From contig JANQJA010000017.1 in the NCBI GenBank assembly GCA_028281885.1, positions 1 through 64,000 on the forward strand: a stretch of DNA of 64,000 nucleotides. The letters run 5' to 3'. This DNA comes from Pseudomonadales bacterium. GTDB taxonomy: Bacteria > Pseudomonadota > Gammaproteobacteria > Pseudomonadales > Azotimanducaceae. The notes beneath the pieces are model-generated. The model saw only the letters and a program-made list of their open reading frames with translations. It was not told the DNA's origin and did no database searches. Each line of letters begins with the position of its first letter. The first letter of the stretch is position 1. The translations under genes and the position numbers were made by a program. Of this stretch, positions 28,040 to 40,877 are shown piece after piece.

Positions 28040-31000
28040 ATGAGTCTGGCATTCGTTCATCTGCGCATTCACACCGAGTACTCGCTCAGCGACGGTATGG
28101 TGCGGATCAGGCCTCTGGTCGAGCGGCTGACAGAGCTACAGTCCCCGGCGGTTGCAATCACTGACAACACTAACCTGTTTGCCCAGGTGAAGTTGCAGAA
28201 TGCCGCACTGGAGGCAGGTATCAAACCGATCGTCGGCTGTGATGTCTGGCTGGGCGCTGAAGAAAACAATGAAAAGCCGTTCCCGCTCGTTTTGCTGGCC
28301 CGCAACAATGCCGGTTACCGTCACCTGTCTGAACTCCTGACGCAGGCGTATGTAGAAGGGCGCTCCGCTGGCCGGGCGTTCGTCACCCGGGAGATGCTGG
28401 CTGACCACGCCGACGGGCTGATCGCCCTGTCCGGCGGCCGGTTGGGGGATGTGGGCCAGGCGTTGCTGGCGGGGAACGACGAACTGGCCCGGACCCGTGT
28501 CAATCACTGGATGACGTTGTTTCCGGACAGCTTCTACCTGGAACTGCACCGTACGGGTCGCCCCGACGAAGAAGTCTACCTGCACGCGGCGGTGGACCTG
28601 GCGGCGGCAGTGGATTGTCCGGTGGTGGCAACCAACGATGTCTGTTTTCTGACGCCGGACGAGTTTGAAGCCCATGAGGCCCGGGTCTGTATCCATGAAG
28701 GCAGGACGCTTGATGATCCTCGCCGCGAACGTCGCTATAGCGAACAACAGTACCTGAAATCCGCTGCTGAGATGGCGGAGTTGTTTTCCGACCTGCCGGA
28801 AGCGATTGAGAATACGGTCGAAATTGCCCGGCGGTGTAACGTCGAGATAGACCTGGGCGATTACTACCTGCCGGAATACCCGATCCCTGAGGGTTACACC
28901 AGGGAAGATTATTTTTGCGAGGTATCTCGCGAAGGGCTGGAACGCAGGCTGGAAAAGATTCTCGATCAGGATGACCCTGACTATGACAGTCAGCGAAAGG
29001 CTTACGATGAGCGCCTGACATTCGAGCTGGATGTCATTAACAAGATGGGCTTCCCGGGTTATTTCCTGATCGTGATGGAGTTCATCCAGTGGGCGAAAGA
29101 GAATGGCATCCCGGTCGGCCCTGGCCGTGGTTCCGGTGCCGGATCTCTGGTTGCCTATGCGCTCCAGATTACCAATATTGACCCGCTGGAATATGACCTG
29201 CTGTTTGAGCGCTTTCTCAATCCGGAACGGGTCTCCCTGCCCGACTTTGACATTGATTTCTGCATGGATGGTCGTGATCGGGTGATTCACCACGTCATGG
29301 AGCGCTATGGGCGCGACGCGGTATCCCAGATCATTACCTTTGGCACCATGGCGGCCAAGGCGGTTGTCAGGGACGTGGCCCGGGTGCAGGGGAAACCCTA
29401 CGGGCTGGCGGACAAGTTGTCGAAACTGATTCCCTTTGATCCGGGCATGACCCTCACGACGGCGATGGAAACGGAGCCGATGTTGCGGGAGTTCATCGAA
29501 GGCAGTGACGACGCCCAGGAGATCATGGACATGGCGCTCCAGCTGGAAGGCCTGGCTCGCAACGTCGGCAAGCATGCCGGGGGCGTCGTTATAGCGCCGA
29601 CCCGGATCACTGATTTCTGCCCGATCTATTGCGATGATTCGGGCGGTTTCATGACCCAGTACAACATGAGTGACGTCGAGCAGGCCGGTCTGGTGAAGTT
29701 CGACTTTCTCGGGCTGCGTACGCTCACAATCATCGACAATGCGGTCAAGACTATCAATGCGCGGCGCATGGAGGAGGGTGAAGCAGCGCTCGACATTGAT
29801 GCTATTTCCCTGGAAGACCCGGCGGTGTATGCGGACCTGCGCCAGGCCAGAACCACCGCAGTATTCCAGCTTGAATCCCGCGGCATGAAGGAACTGATGA
29901 AACAGGTCAAGCCGGTTCGGTTTGCGGATATCGTCGCGCTGGTGGCGTTGTTTCGGCCTGGACCGCTGCAACTCGCGCCTGATTTCATCAAGCGCAAGAA
30001 CGACCCGACGGCTGAAGTTGATTACCTGCACCCGAAACTGAAGCCGGTGCTGGAAGACACCTATGGCGTGATGCTCTACCAGGAGCAGGTCATGCAGATT
30101 GCGCAGATCCTGGCTGGTTACACCCTGGCAGACGCCGACCTGCTCCGTCGTGCCATGGGCAAGAAGAAACCGGAAGAAATGGCACAGCAGCGCGAGGTAT
30201 TCATTGCGGGAGCAACAAAAAACGGCGTGGACGCGGCCCGGGCTGACCATATCTTCAGCCTGATGGAAAAATTCGCCGGCTACGGCTTCAACAAGCCGCA
30301 CTCGGTTTGTTATGCCCTCATTGCCTATCAGACAGCCTGGCTGAAACATTACTATCCGGCCGATTTTATGGCCGCGGTGCTCTCCGCTGATATGCAGACC
30401 ACCGACAAGGTGGTGATCAATATCGAGGAGAGTCGCGCCATCGGCGTCGAGATTTCCCCACCGGATGTGAATCGGGGCGACTATCGGTTTGTGCCAGATT
30501 CCTCGACCTCCGTCATCTATGGCCTGGGCGCCATCAAGGGGCTGGGTGAAGGGCCGGTGGACGCCATCGTTGATGCACGGCGCCGGGATGGCTCCTTCAG
30601 TGACCTGTTCGACCTGTGTGACCGGGTGGATTCGAGGCGCGTTAACAAGCGTGCCATTGAGGCACTGATTGGTTGTGGTGCCCTCGACGGACTGGTTGAG
30701 GAAGAAGATGAGCGTATCGACCCGATTGATTTTCGCCGCGGCGTGCTTGATGCCAACTATGAGGACGCAGTTAAAGCTGCAGAACAACGCGCACGTAATC
30801 TGGATAGCGGCCATGGCGATCTGTTCGGCGACGACCTGCTCGGGAGCGATGAGGGTGGTGCCCGCTACAATCATTTTGAATCGCTACATTGTTTGAATTT
30901 CCGGGAGCGGCTGGACCGGGAAAAAGAGACGCTGGGTCTCTACCTGACCGGTCACCCACTGCAGGCTTATGAAGATGAGCTCAGGTATCTGGCGAAGACC

Positions 31001-31534
31001 AGAATTGTCGATCTGAGAGTCGGCAATGACCAGACGGTCGTCGGATTGGTCGTCGATATGCGAACCATGAAGAACAAGCGTGGCGAAACGATTGCCTTCC
31101 TCACGCTGGATGATCGCAGTGCCAGGATCGAGGTCTCGATCTTTGCGGACCTCTACAGTGAGCACTACGAGCTGTTGAAACCTGATTCTGTCGTGATCAT
31201 CAAGGGTTCTACCGCGGTTGATGACTTCACCAACGGGATTCGCATGCGTGCTGACGAGGTGATCGATCTGGTGTCTGCGCGTGGTCGAGCCATCAAGTGT
31301 CTTCGGGTCAGGCTGGAATGCCGCGGTCTGACGCAGTCGTTTGAGTCCGAGCTTGCCAGCATCCTTTCTCCTTATCGAGGCGGCGGCGGTTGTCCCGTGG
31401 CGGTCGACTACAGTCGCGACGATGCGTCCGGTGAAATCCGGCTGGGCGATGACTGGCGCGTCCAGCCAAGTGATGATCTGATACGGCATCTGCAGGAAAC
31501 TTATGGGGCCGAAAAAGTCCGTCTGGATTACTAG
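28040..31534 (+). CDS. dnaE: DNA polymerase III alpha subunit
   Basis: Catalytic subunit of the replicative polymerase. The 1164 residues match the DnaE1 family. In order it has a PHP domain (FVHLRIHTEYSLSDG, VAITDNTNLFA), the palm with PDFDIDFC carrying two catalytic Asp residues, GPGRGSGAGSLVAYAL, the fingers and beta-clamp region (KPHSVCYALIAYQTAWLKHYYP), a helix-hairpin-helix segment and an OB fold (VVGLVVDMRTMKNKRGE). In relatives accA follows; here tilS does. Confidence 0.98.
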   Translation: MSLAFVHLRIHTEYSLSDGMVRIRPLVERLTELQSPAVAITDNTNLFAQVKLQNAALEAGIKPIVGCDVWLGAEENNEKPFPLVLLARNNAGYRHLSELLTQAYVEGRSAGRAFVTREMLADHADGLIALSGGRLGDVGQALLAGNDELARTRVNHWMTLFPDSFYLELHRTGRPDEEVYLHAAVDLAAAVDCPVVATNDVCFLTPDEFEAHEARVCIHEGRTLDDPRRERRYSEQQYLKSAAEMAELFSDLPEAIENTVEIARRCNVEIDLGDYYLPEYPIPEGYTREDYFCEVSREGLERRLEKILDQDDPDYDSQRKAYDERLTFELDVINKMGFPGYFLIVMEFIQWAKENGIPVGPGRGSGAGSLVAYALQITNIDPLEYDLLFERFLNPERVSLPDFDIDFCMDGRDRVIHHVMERYGRDAVSQIITFGTMAAKAVVRDVARVQGKPYGLADKLSKLIPFDPGMTLTTAMETEPMLREFIEGSDDAQEIMDMALQLEGLARNVGKHAGGVVIAPTRITDFCPIYCDDSGGFMTQYNMSDVEQAGLVKFDFLGLRTLTIIDNAVKTINARRMEEGEAALDIDAISLEDPAVYADLRQARTTAVFQLESRGMKELMKQVKPVRFADIVALVALFRPGPLQLAPDFIKRKNDPTAEVDYLHPKLKPVLEDTYGVMLYQEQVMQIAQILAGYTLADADLLRRAMGKKKPEEMAQQREVFIAGATKNGVDAARADHIFSLMEKFAGYGFNKPHSVCYALIAYQTAWLKHYYPADFMAAVLSADMQTTDKVVINIEESRAIGVEISPPDVNRGDYRFVPDSSTSVIYGLGAIKGLGEGPVDAIVDARRRDGSFSDLFDLCDRVDSRRVNKRAIEALIGCGALDGLVEEEDERIDPIDFRRGVLDANYEDAVKAAEQRARNLDSGHGDLFGDDLLGSDEGGARYNHFESLHCLNFRERLDREKETLGLYLTGHPLQAYEDELRYLAKTRIVDLRVGNDQTVVGLVVDMRTMKNKRGETIAFLTLDDRSARIEVSIFADLYSEHYELLKPDSVVIIKGSTAVDDFTNGIRMRADEVIDLVSARGRAIKCLRVRLECRGLTQSFESELASILSPYRGGGGCPVAVDYSRDDASGEIRLGDDWRVQPSDDLIRHLQETYGAEKVRLDY

Positions 31535-31611
31535 GCCTTAAGTTATGGCGAGGCGATCCTGTTATCGTCGATGCTGACTCTGACCCCTTAATCGAATGGT
31601 TGGAATTCCTC

Positions 31612-32922
31612 ATGCTGGGCAGCGCTGCTACTGAGAGAATTGCTGAAATCAATCCGCAAAGAATCTACATCGCACTGAGTGGCGGTGTGGATTCGGTTGT
31701 GTTGTTGCATCTGGCGCACGCGACGTTCGGCAGTGATTTGCTGGCGGCCCTTCACGTCAATCATGGTCTGCATGATCGATCTGCGGAATGGCAGAATTTC
31801 TGTGCTGACATTTGCGCAGCGCTTGGAGTTGAGTTCATTTCACGTTCAGTGACGGTGGAACCTGGCGGCAGTCTTGAGGCTAATGCGCGTCAGGCCAGGT
31901 ACAAGGCATTTGCCGAGGTGATTGGAAGCGATGACGTGCTGCTACTGGCACATCATCGTGATGATCAGGTTGAAACGGCGTTGCAGTCACTCTTTCGAGG
32001 TACTGAACGATTCGGTGTCGGCGGCATGCCCTTTGAACGCGCTGTGGGCCAGGGTCACCTGCTGAGACCCTTGCTTGAACGCACCAGAATGGAATTGTTG
32101 GACTATGCCCGTGAGCATGGTTTGCGTTGGATTGACGACCCCGCCAACGAGGATCAGACGCACTCCCGCAACTACCTGCGGCATACGCTGCTGCCAGCTA
32201 TCGAGTCGGTCTGGCCGGGTGCCAGGAGCGCCCTGATCGGTGCGGTCCGTCGTGACGAGGAGGGCCGGCAACTTATTGATTTTATGGCTGAAAATGACCT
32301 TCTGGCGGTGCGGGAAGGGGCTGGCTTGAGGGTTTCCGAACTGGCGGCCCTGCCGGCACTGCGGCGGAGTAACCTGGTTCGTTTTTGGCTTGATCGCATG
32401 GGGCTGCCGCAGCCGGGTCGCGAGGCGCTGGCGACGGGATTAAAAGATACGCTCGCTGCTGACGAAGACAGATCACCACTGTTGGCCTGGGGAGCTGTGG
32501 GTCTTCGGCGCCATGATGGAGCAATCTACGTGGTCAGTCTGGATGACGCGGATGCGGCGTTTGGATCTGGTGCTGAAGAATTTCTCCCCTCTGTGAATGT
32601 GTCAGGTGGGGTATTTGAATATAGGGTTGCCGATGCTGGTCTGCTCCAACGAGAGGGTTATGTCTTAAAGGGGCGATCCCCGGATATGGTCGTTTGTCTT
32701 CGCCACCGCCGGTCCATCAAGAAGGTGATGCAGGAGATGCGTATCCCTGTCTGGCTCAGGCAACGGGTTCCGATTGTTTGCGATGGGGACGAGGTGGTGG
32801 CGATTCCGGGGCTCCCGGCCTGGGGTGTGAACATGGTCGTGGCGGACGGATATCTGGCGGAACCCGGGGCTGGCGGGTTGAAATTGACGTTTGAGGTGCC
32901 AGGTCAGCCATATTCAGATTGA
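31612..32922 (+). CDS. tilS: tRNA(Ile)-lysidine synthase
   Basis: Converts C34 of the AUA-reading tRNA-Ile to lysidine using lysine and ATP. The ATG at 31612 gives 436 residues; a TTG at 31600 would add four. The PP-loop ALSGGVDSVVLLHLAH (SGGVDS at 23-28), LHVNHGLHDRSAEW and LLLAHHRDDQVETAL are diagnostic, and the substrate-binding and C-terminal domains follow (RHRRSIKKVMQEMRIPVWLR). It lies 77 bp after dnaE with no accA between. Confidence 0.95.
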   Translation: MLGSAATERIAEINPQRIYIALSGGVDSVVLLHLAHATFGSDLLAALHVNHGLHDRSAEWQNFCADICAALGVEFISRSVTVEPGGSLEANARQARYKAFAEVIGSDDVLLLAHHRDDQVETALQSLFRGTERFGVGGMPFERAVGQGHLLRPLLERTRMELLDYAREHGLRWIDDPANEDQTHSRNYLRHTLLPAIESVWPGARSALIGAVRRDEEGRQLIDFMAENDLLAVREGAGLRVSELAALPALRRSNLVRFWLDRMGLPQPGREALATGLKDTLAADEDRSPLLAWGAVGLRRHDGAIYVVSLDDADAAFGSGAEEFLPSVNVSGGVFEYRVADAGLLQREGYVLKGRSPDMVVCLRHRRSIKKVMQEMRIPVWLRQRVPIVCDGDEVVAIPGLPAWGVNMVVADGYLAEPGAGGLKLTFEVPGQPYSD

Positions 32923-32950
32923 GCGGTACCGACGCTGGTGGTAATCTTAA

Positions 32951-34642
<1,692 letters not shown>

Positions 34643-34724
34643 ACGCTCCCCGGGCGGCTAAAATTGCGAAAACCGGAGGTTGTGACGGCCTCTACCCGCC
34701 ACCAGCATCCAAAAGCAGCGCTGC

Positions 34725-35543
34725 ATGAAACTATGTGACTTTGAGGTGGGCGACAACAGGCCTTTCTTCCTGATCGCCGGAACCTGTGTGATTGAATCCG
34801 AGCAGATGGCGCTCGATACGGCCGGGACCCTCAAAGAAATCTGCCAGGATCTCGGCATTCACTTCATCTACAAGTCTTCCTTCGATAAAGCGAATCGCTC
34901 TTCCCATAACAGCTTCCGCGGTCCGGGTCTGGAAGCCGGCCTGAAGGTCCTGGATACCGTCAAGGCGCAGATTGGCGTTCCGGTGTTAACCGATGTGCAC
35001 GAGAACACGCCGCTCGACGAAGTTGCCGCGGTTGTCTCAGTGTTGCAGACGCCGGCTTTTCTCTGTCGCCAGACTGGCTATATCCAGAATGTGGCGGCCA
35101 CCGGTCTGCCGGTGAATATTAAAAAGGGTCAGTTTCTTGCGCCCTGGGACATGGTGCATGTCATCGATAAGGCCAGAGCCACTGGCAACGACAAGATCAT
35201 GGCATGCGAGCGTGGTGTGAGTTTTGGCTACAACAATCTCGTTTCTGACATGCGTTCGCTGGCGGTAATGAAAGAGATTGGCTGTCCTGTCGTTTTTGAC
35301 GCGACTCACAGTGTGCAGTTGCCGGGCGGCCAGGGCGCCAGTTCCGGTGGACAGCGGGAAATGGTGCCGGTACTGGCTCGGGCGGCCGTAGCGGTGGGCA
35401 TCGACGGGATATTTATGGAAACCCATCCGAACCCCGATGAGGCGCTGAGTGATGGTCCCAATTCCTGGCCGCTGGGAGAGATGAAATCGTTGTTGTCGTT
35501 GCTTTGTCAGTTGGACCGGGTTGCCAAGGTAACGCCGGGCTAG
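34725..35543 (+). CDS. kdsA: 3-deoxy-D-manno-octulosonate 8-phosphate synthase
   Basis: Condenses arabinose 5-phosphate and phosphoenolpyruvate to KDO-8-phosphate for the LPS inner core. The 272 residues begin at the ATG at 34725. [20 protein letters not shown] (usually PCVIES), [19 protein letters not shown], and [12 protein letters not shown] are family signatures. The gene confirms that the organism makes LPS, which makes the missing lpxA more notable. Confidence 0.96.
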   Translation: MKLCDFEVGDNRPFFLIAGTCVIESEQMALDTAGTLKEICQDLGIHFIYKSSFDKANRSSHNSFRGPGLEAGLKVLDTVKAQIGVPVLTDVHENTPLDEVAAVVSVLQTPAFLCRQTGYIQNVAATGLPVNIKKGQFLAPWDMVHVIDKARATGNDKIMACERGVSFGYNNLVSDMRSLAVMKEIGCPVVFDATHSVQLPGGQGASSGGQREMVPVLARAAVAVGIDGIFMETHPNPDEALSDGPNSWPLGEMKSLLSLLCQLDRVAKVTPG

Positions 35544-35552
35544 CGTAAGTAA

Positions 35553-37152
<1,600 letters not shown>

Positions 37153-37156
<4 letters not shown>

Positions 37157-37860
37157 CCGAATCGCTACTGGCATCCGTCACGGTGGTTATCGCTGCGGCG
37201 GGTAAGGGGGTCCGGTTTGGCGGCGATGTCGCCAAGCAATATCTCCCCATCAACGGAAAGCCCGTGATCAGCCATGTGCTGGATCGTATGCAGGCGCTTG
37301 GCCCGAAGGAAATTCTGGTTGTCGTGGCACCTGATGATGATCGTCATCGCGAGATTATGGCGATCGAAGGCTGCCGCGTGATCACAGGCGGTGAGACGCG
37401 CGCCCATTCAGTGCTCAATGCGCTGCGCCAGGTCGATGCCGCTGCTGACGACTGGATTCTTGTCCATGATGCGGCCCGACCCTGTTTCGATACTGCGGAT
37501 GTCAGTCGCCTGGTTCGTCGGGTTCAGGACACCGAGGCTGGGGGACTTTTGGCGACACGCGTCGTGGAGACGGTGAAGTCGGCAGACAGTTATGAACGAG
37601 TGACATCGACGGAGAATCGCGACGCATTGTGGCTCGCCCAGACGCCGCAGATGTTCCGGTTTGGCCTGCTAAAGCGCGCCATGGTCGATGCGCTGGATTC
37701 CGGCGTGCAGGTGACCGACGAGTCATCGGCATTGGAATATGCAGGTTACCGGCCGATTCTGGTGGAGGGTAGCTCACGCAACATCAAGGTCACCACGCCG
37801 GCAGATCTTGAACTGGCTGCCTGGCATCTTTCGGCCGCCGCGGATGGAAACAAAAAATGA
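37153..37860 (+). CDS. ispD: 2-C-methyl-D-erythritol 4-phosphate cytidylyltransferase
   Basis: MEP-pathway enzyme that makes CDP-methylerythritol from MEP and CTP. The 235 residues contain VVIAAAGKGVRFGGDVAKQY with the nucleotide-binding lysine, ILVHDAARPC, and LWLAQTPQMFR. It is coupled to ftsB upstream and to ispF downstream by 4-bp overlaps. Confidence 0.96.
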
Positions 37861-38333
37861 GAATTGGGCTCGGCTACGACGCGCATCGATTCGGTGCGGC
37901 GCTCGAGAATCACACGATTCGCATCGGTGGGGTCGACATTCCGTTCGAACAGGAAGTCATCGCTCATTCGGACGGTGATGTAGTGGTTCATGCGCTGTGC
38001 GATGCGCTGCTGGGCGCAGCGTCACTGGGCGATATTGGCCAGCACTTTTCCAACAAGGACGAGGCATGGCGTGACGCTGACAGCCTCGAGATGTTGTCAG
38101 TGTGCATCGACAAGATAACAGCGGCGGGGTTCGAGTTTGGCAATGCTGACGTCACGCTGATCGCTCAAAGGCCGAAAATTAGCCGGTTTGTTGAAACAAT
38201 GCGGAAGACCATGGCAGCTTCGATCGGTTGTCGTGTGGTTGATATCAGTGTTAAGGCGACCACCACCGAAGGGATGGGATTTGAAGGCCGCGGCGAGGGC
38301 CTGGCAGCGCAGGCGGTGGTACTACTTCGATGA
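37857..38333 (+). CDS. ispF: 2-C-methyl-D-erythritol 2,4-cyclodiphosphate synthase
   Basis: MEP-pathway cyclase, a homotrimer with zinc in the active site. The 158 residues show GLGYDAHRFG (metal Asp and His), AHSDGDVVVHALCDALLGA, GDIGQHF and the C-terminal VKATTTEGMGFEGRGEGLAAQA. It overlaps truD by 4 bp. Confidence 0.97.
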   Translation: MRIGLGYDAHRFGAALENHTIRIGGVDIPFEQEVIAHSDGDVVVHALCDALLGAASLGDIGQHFSNKDEAWRDADSLEMLSVCIDKITAAGFEFGNADVTLIAQRPKISRFVETMRKTMAASIGCRVVDISVKATTTEGMGFEGRGEGLAAQAVVLLR

Positions 38334-39274
38334 GTTTGCCTGTCGAGATGCCCTGTGCACTGGGCAGGCCGGAGCAGCATTCGGTAATTCGCGCCGTGCC
38401 CGAGGACTTTGTGGTTGACGAGGTGCTGGGTTTCGATCCTTCGGGGGATGGTGAGCACATCTATCTTCTGCTCCGTAAAGTCGGTTGCAATACAGCCTGG
38501 GTGGCGGAAGAACTGGCGCGCCTGGCAGGTCTTCGTCACTTTGATGTGGGCTATGCGGGTCGCAAGGATCGCCATGCAGTCACCACGCAATGGTTTAGTC
38601 TTTGGCTTCCGGGCCAGCAGGAAACTGACTGGCAGACGCCTTCGATTGAAGGCGTGGACATTGTTGGTGTCACGAAACATTCACGCAAGCTGCGCCGAGG
38701 AATGCATCAGGGCAACCGGTTTCGCATTCGGCTGCCCGATGTGGTTCGGACCGACGATCTGTGTCGCAGGATTGAGGCGATTGGCCGCCATGGTGTACCA
38801 AACTACTTTGGCGAGCAGCGGTTTGGTCGCTGCGGCGCCAATTTGAACAAGGCTGAGTTGTTATTAGCTGGCGGGCTTCGAAAAGATCGAAAGCGAGACC
38901 TGTACTTGTCGGCGGCGCGCAGCTATCTGTTTAATCTTGCACTTGCGGGGCACGTGGAATCGGGTGACTGGTCCGCACCGGATGCCTGTGGCTGGCTTCC
39001 TGGCGTCGTGCGAGGATCGGGTGAACCAGAGCGTGTATCGGGTTTTGACAGCTGGTACGAAGGGCTCGAACGACTGGGAGTCAAGGCGATGCGACGGCCA
39101 CTGGCCATCACACCAGCGGACTGGTCGGCGGAGTGGATCAATGGTGGGGTGGTGCTGTCATTCGAGTTGCCGTCCGGCAGCTATGCGACCAGTGTGGTAC
39201 GTGAGCTGGTGCATTACGTTTCCGGCCGATCGTCAGATCGTCGTGGCGCGTGGCGTGGAGAGACAGATGGATAA
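38330..39274 (+). CDS. truD: tRNA pseudouridine(13) synthase TruD
   Basis: Makes pseudouridine at position 13 of tRNA-Glu and a few other RNAs. The 314 residues have the TruD signatures DFVVDEVLGF, GYAGRKDRHAVTTQWFSL with the catalytic Asp, and VPNYFGEQRFGRCG. The C-terminal SYATSVVRELV block is present. The end overlaps the pcm start by 8 bp; in relatives surE lies between these two genes. Confidence 0.95.
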   Translation: MSLPVEMPCALGRPEQHSVIRAVPEDFVVDEVLGFDPSGDGEHIYLLLRKVGCNTAWVAEELARLAGLRHFDVGYAGRKDRHAVTTQWFSLWLPGQQETDWQTPSIEGVDIVGVTKHSRKLRRGMHQGNRFRIRLPDVVRTDDLCRRIEAIGRHGVPNYFGEQRFGRCGANLNKAELLLAGGLRKDRKRDLYLSAARSYLFNLALAGHVESGDWSAPDACGWLPGVVRGSGEPERVSGFDSWYEGLERLGVKAMRRPLAITPADWSAEWINGGVVLSFELPSGSYATSVVRELVHYVSGRSSDRRGAWRGETDG

Positions 39275-39932
39275 GGAACTGGATCTCCGCGGCGTTGGCA
39301 TGACATCGCAGCGAACCCGCGATCGCCTGGTGGCAAGACTGCGTGAGCGTGGCATCACCAGTGAACGTCTGCTCGACATCATCGGCGAGGTGCCTCGCCA
39401 TGTGTTTGTCGATGAAGCCCTTTCCCATCGCGCCTATGAGGATACATCGCTTCCTATCGGCTACAACCAGACGATATCGAGGCCCTACACCGTTGCGCGG
39501 ATGACGGAAATCTTGCTGGCTGCGGGGCCGCTGTCATCGGTACTGGAAATTGGTACCGGTTCCGGCTACCAGACAGCGGTGCTGTCGCGACTGGTGGATC
39601 GGGTCTATACCGTGGAGCGGATTCAGGGGCTGGCAGACAGGGCCCGGACGCATCTGCGCAGGCTGGGTGTGCGTAACGTGCAGTACAAGCACGATGACGG
39701 CAACCTGGGTTGGTCCGAGCGAGGCCCGTTTGACGGCATCATTGTGACAGCATCGCCTCGTGAAGTGCCAACGGAACTGGTCCAGCAGTTGGTTGATGGC
39801 GGTCGCCTGGTACTGCCGGTGGGCACTGATCAAAGCCAGCAACTGACGCTGGTGTGCCGGTCGGGAGATGAGATGGTGACGGAGGTCATCGAGGATGCGA
39901 ACTTTGTTCCCCTGTTGGGAGGACGTGCCTAG
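39267..39932 (+). CDS. pcm: Protein-L-isoaspartate O-methyltransferase
   Basis: Repairs isoaspartyl residues in damaged proteins using S-adenosylmethionine. The ATG at 39267 (MDKELDLRGVGMTSQRTRDR) gives 221 residues; the open frame upstream lies in truD and is not native. A good GGAGAG site stands inside the truD end. Motifs: VPRHVFVDEAL, YNQTISRPYTVARM, VLEIGTGSGYQTAVL for SAM, and DGIIVTASPREVP. DUF368 follows with no gap. Confidence 0.96.
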   Translation: MDKELDLRGVGMTSQRTRDRLVARLRERGITSERLLDIIGEVPRHVFVDEALSHRAYEDTSLPIGYNQTISRPYTVARMTEILLAAGPLSSVLEIGTGSGYQTAVLSRLVDRVYTVERIQGLADRARTHLRRLGVRNVQYKHDDGNLGWSERGPFDGIIVTASPREVPTELVQQLVDGGRLVLPVGTDQSQQLTLVCRSGDEMVTEVIEDANFVPLLGGRA

Positions 39933-40859
39933 ATGGATCGACGAATTGCCATCAAGACGGCAACCGTTGGTGCGCTGATGGGTGCGGCCGAGGTGGTGCC
40001 AGGTGTTTCGGGCGGCACCATCGCGTTCATCTCGGGCATCTATGAACGACTGGTCAACGCCTTGAGCCAGCTTACGCCCGCGTTGGTGCCGCTGTTGATT
40101 CGCCACGGTATCGGCTTTGTCTGGACGAGGACCGATGCGACCTTCCTGCTGTTGCTGGGCGCCGGAATGGCTGTATCGATCATTATGTTTGCCAACACCA
40201 TCAGCTATCTGCTGGGGCATCACCCGGTGGGTCTTTGGTCTTTTTTTGCTGGCCTTGTGGTCGCCTCGGTCTATGTGGTGACCCGTCAAATATCCCGGTT
40301 TGGCCTCGACCTGCTGCTGGCGGCGTTGGCTGGCGCCTGTGTGGGCGGTTTTGTCACGTTGCTGGTACCGATTGAACTGGCACCGACACTGCCGGCGATT
40401 TTTTTGGGTGGGGCGATTGCTGTCTGTGCCTGGATCCTGCCGGGGCTTTCCGGCAGTTTCATCTTGCTGATTCTTGGACTCTATGCGTTCGTCATTGACG
40501 CGATTCGCTCGTTCGACCTCATGGTGCTGGTCGTGCTGGCTTTGGGTTGTGCCGTGGGACTGATCTGCTTTTCCCAGGTGTTGTCGCGGCTGATGCGTCA
40601 TCTGCGAGACCAGACCCTCGCGGTATTGACCGGTTTCATGGCGGGGTCCCTGGTTAAGCTCTGGCCGTGGAAACATACGCTGAGCTATCAGCTGACTGCC
40701 GACGGCGCCAGTATTCCGCTGATCGAGGAACCCGTTTTGCCGGCAACCTACACGGCCCTGACCGGTAATGAACCGATGCTGGGGATAGCGGGGCTCTGTA
40801 TGACCGCCGGACTGGTGCTGGTGTTGGTGATTCACTGGCTGACCTCTGGCCGGTCCTGA
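39933..40859 (+). CDS. DUF368 membrane protein
   Basis: A 308-residue polytopic membrane protein with about eight to nine hydrophobic segments. The N-terminal GALMGAAEVVPGVSGGTIAFISGIYERL, with a second ILPGLSGSFILLILGLY copy in the middle, is the DUF368 signature of two inverted G-x-S-G re-entrant motifs. Members have been linked to undecaprenyl-phosphate translocation (PopT family). The start directly abuts the pcm stop, so it is in the truD-pcm-nlpD operon. A link to envelope lipid carriers is inference from the family. Confidence 0.85.
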   Translation: MDRRIAIKTATVGALMGAAEVVPGVSGGTIAFISGIYERLVNALSQLTPALVPLLIRHGIGFVWTRTDATFLLLLGAGMAVSIIMFANTISYLLGHHPVGLWSFFAGLVVASVYVVTRQISRFGLDLLLAALAGACVGGFVTLLVPIELAPTLPAIFLGGAIAVCAWILPGLSGSFILLILGLYAFVIDAIRSFDLMVLVVLALGCAVGLICFSQVLSRLMRHLRDQTLAVLTGFMAGSLVKLWPWKHTLSYQLTADGASIPLIEEPVLPATYTALTGNEPMLGIAGLCMTAGLVLVLVIHWLTSGRS

Positions 40860-40877
40860 CCTGGTTCAGGCGAATCG

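Noticed and set aside
28136..30874. A 912-codon open frame antisense to dnaE
   Set aside because: dnaE on the other strand has complete family motifs across the whole stretch. The antisense frame lacks any known domain and is explained by the codon use of dnaE in that frame. Its length is remarkable but not evidence of a gene.
39534..40835. A 433-codon antisense frame over pcm and the DUF368 gene
   Set aside because: Its His/Gln/Arg-rich composition (HQHQHQSGGH...) is the mirror of hydrophobic Leu/Val codons on the plus strand, and the plus-strand genes are well supported.
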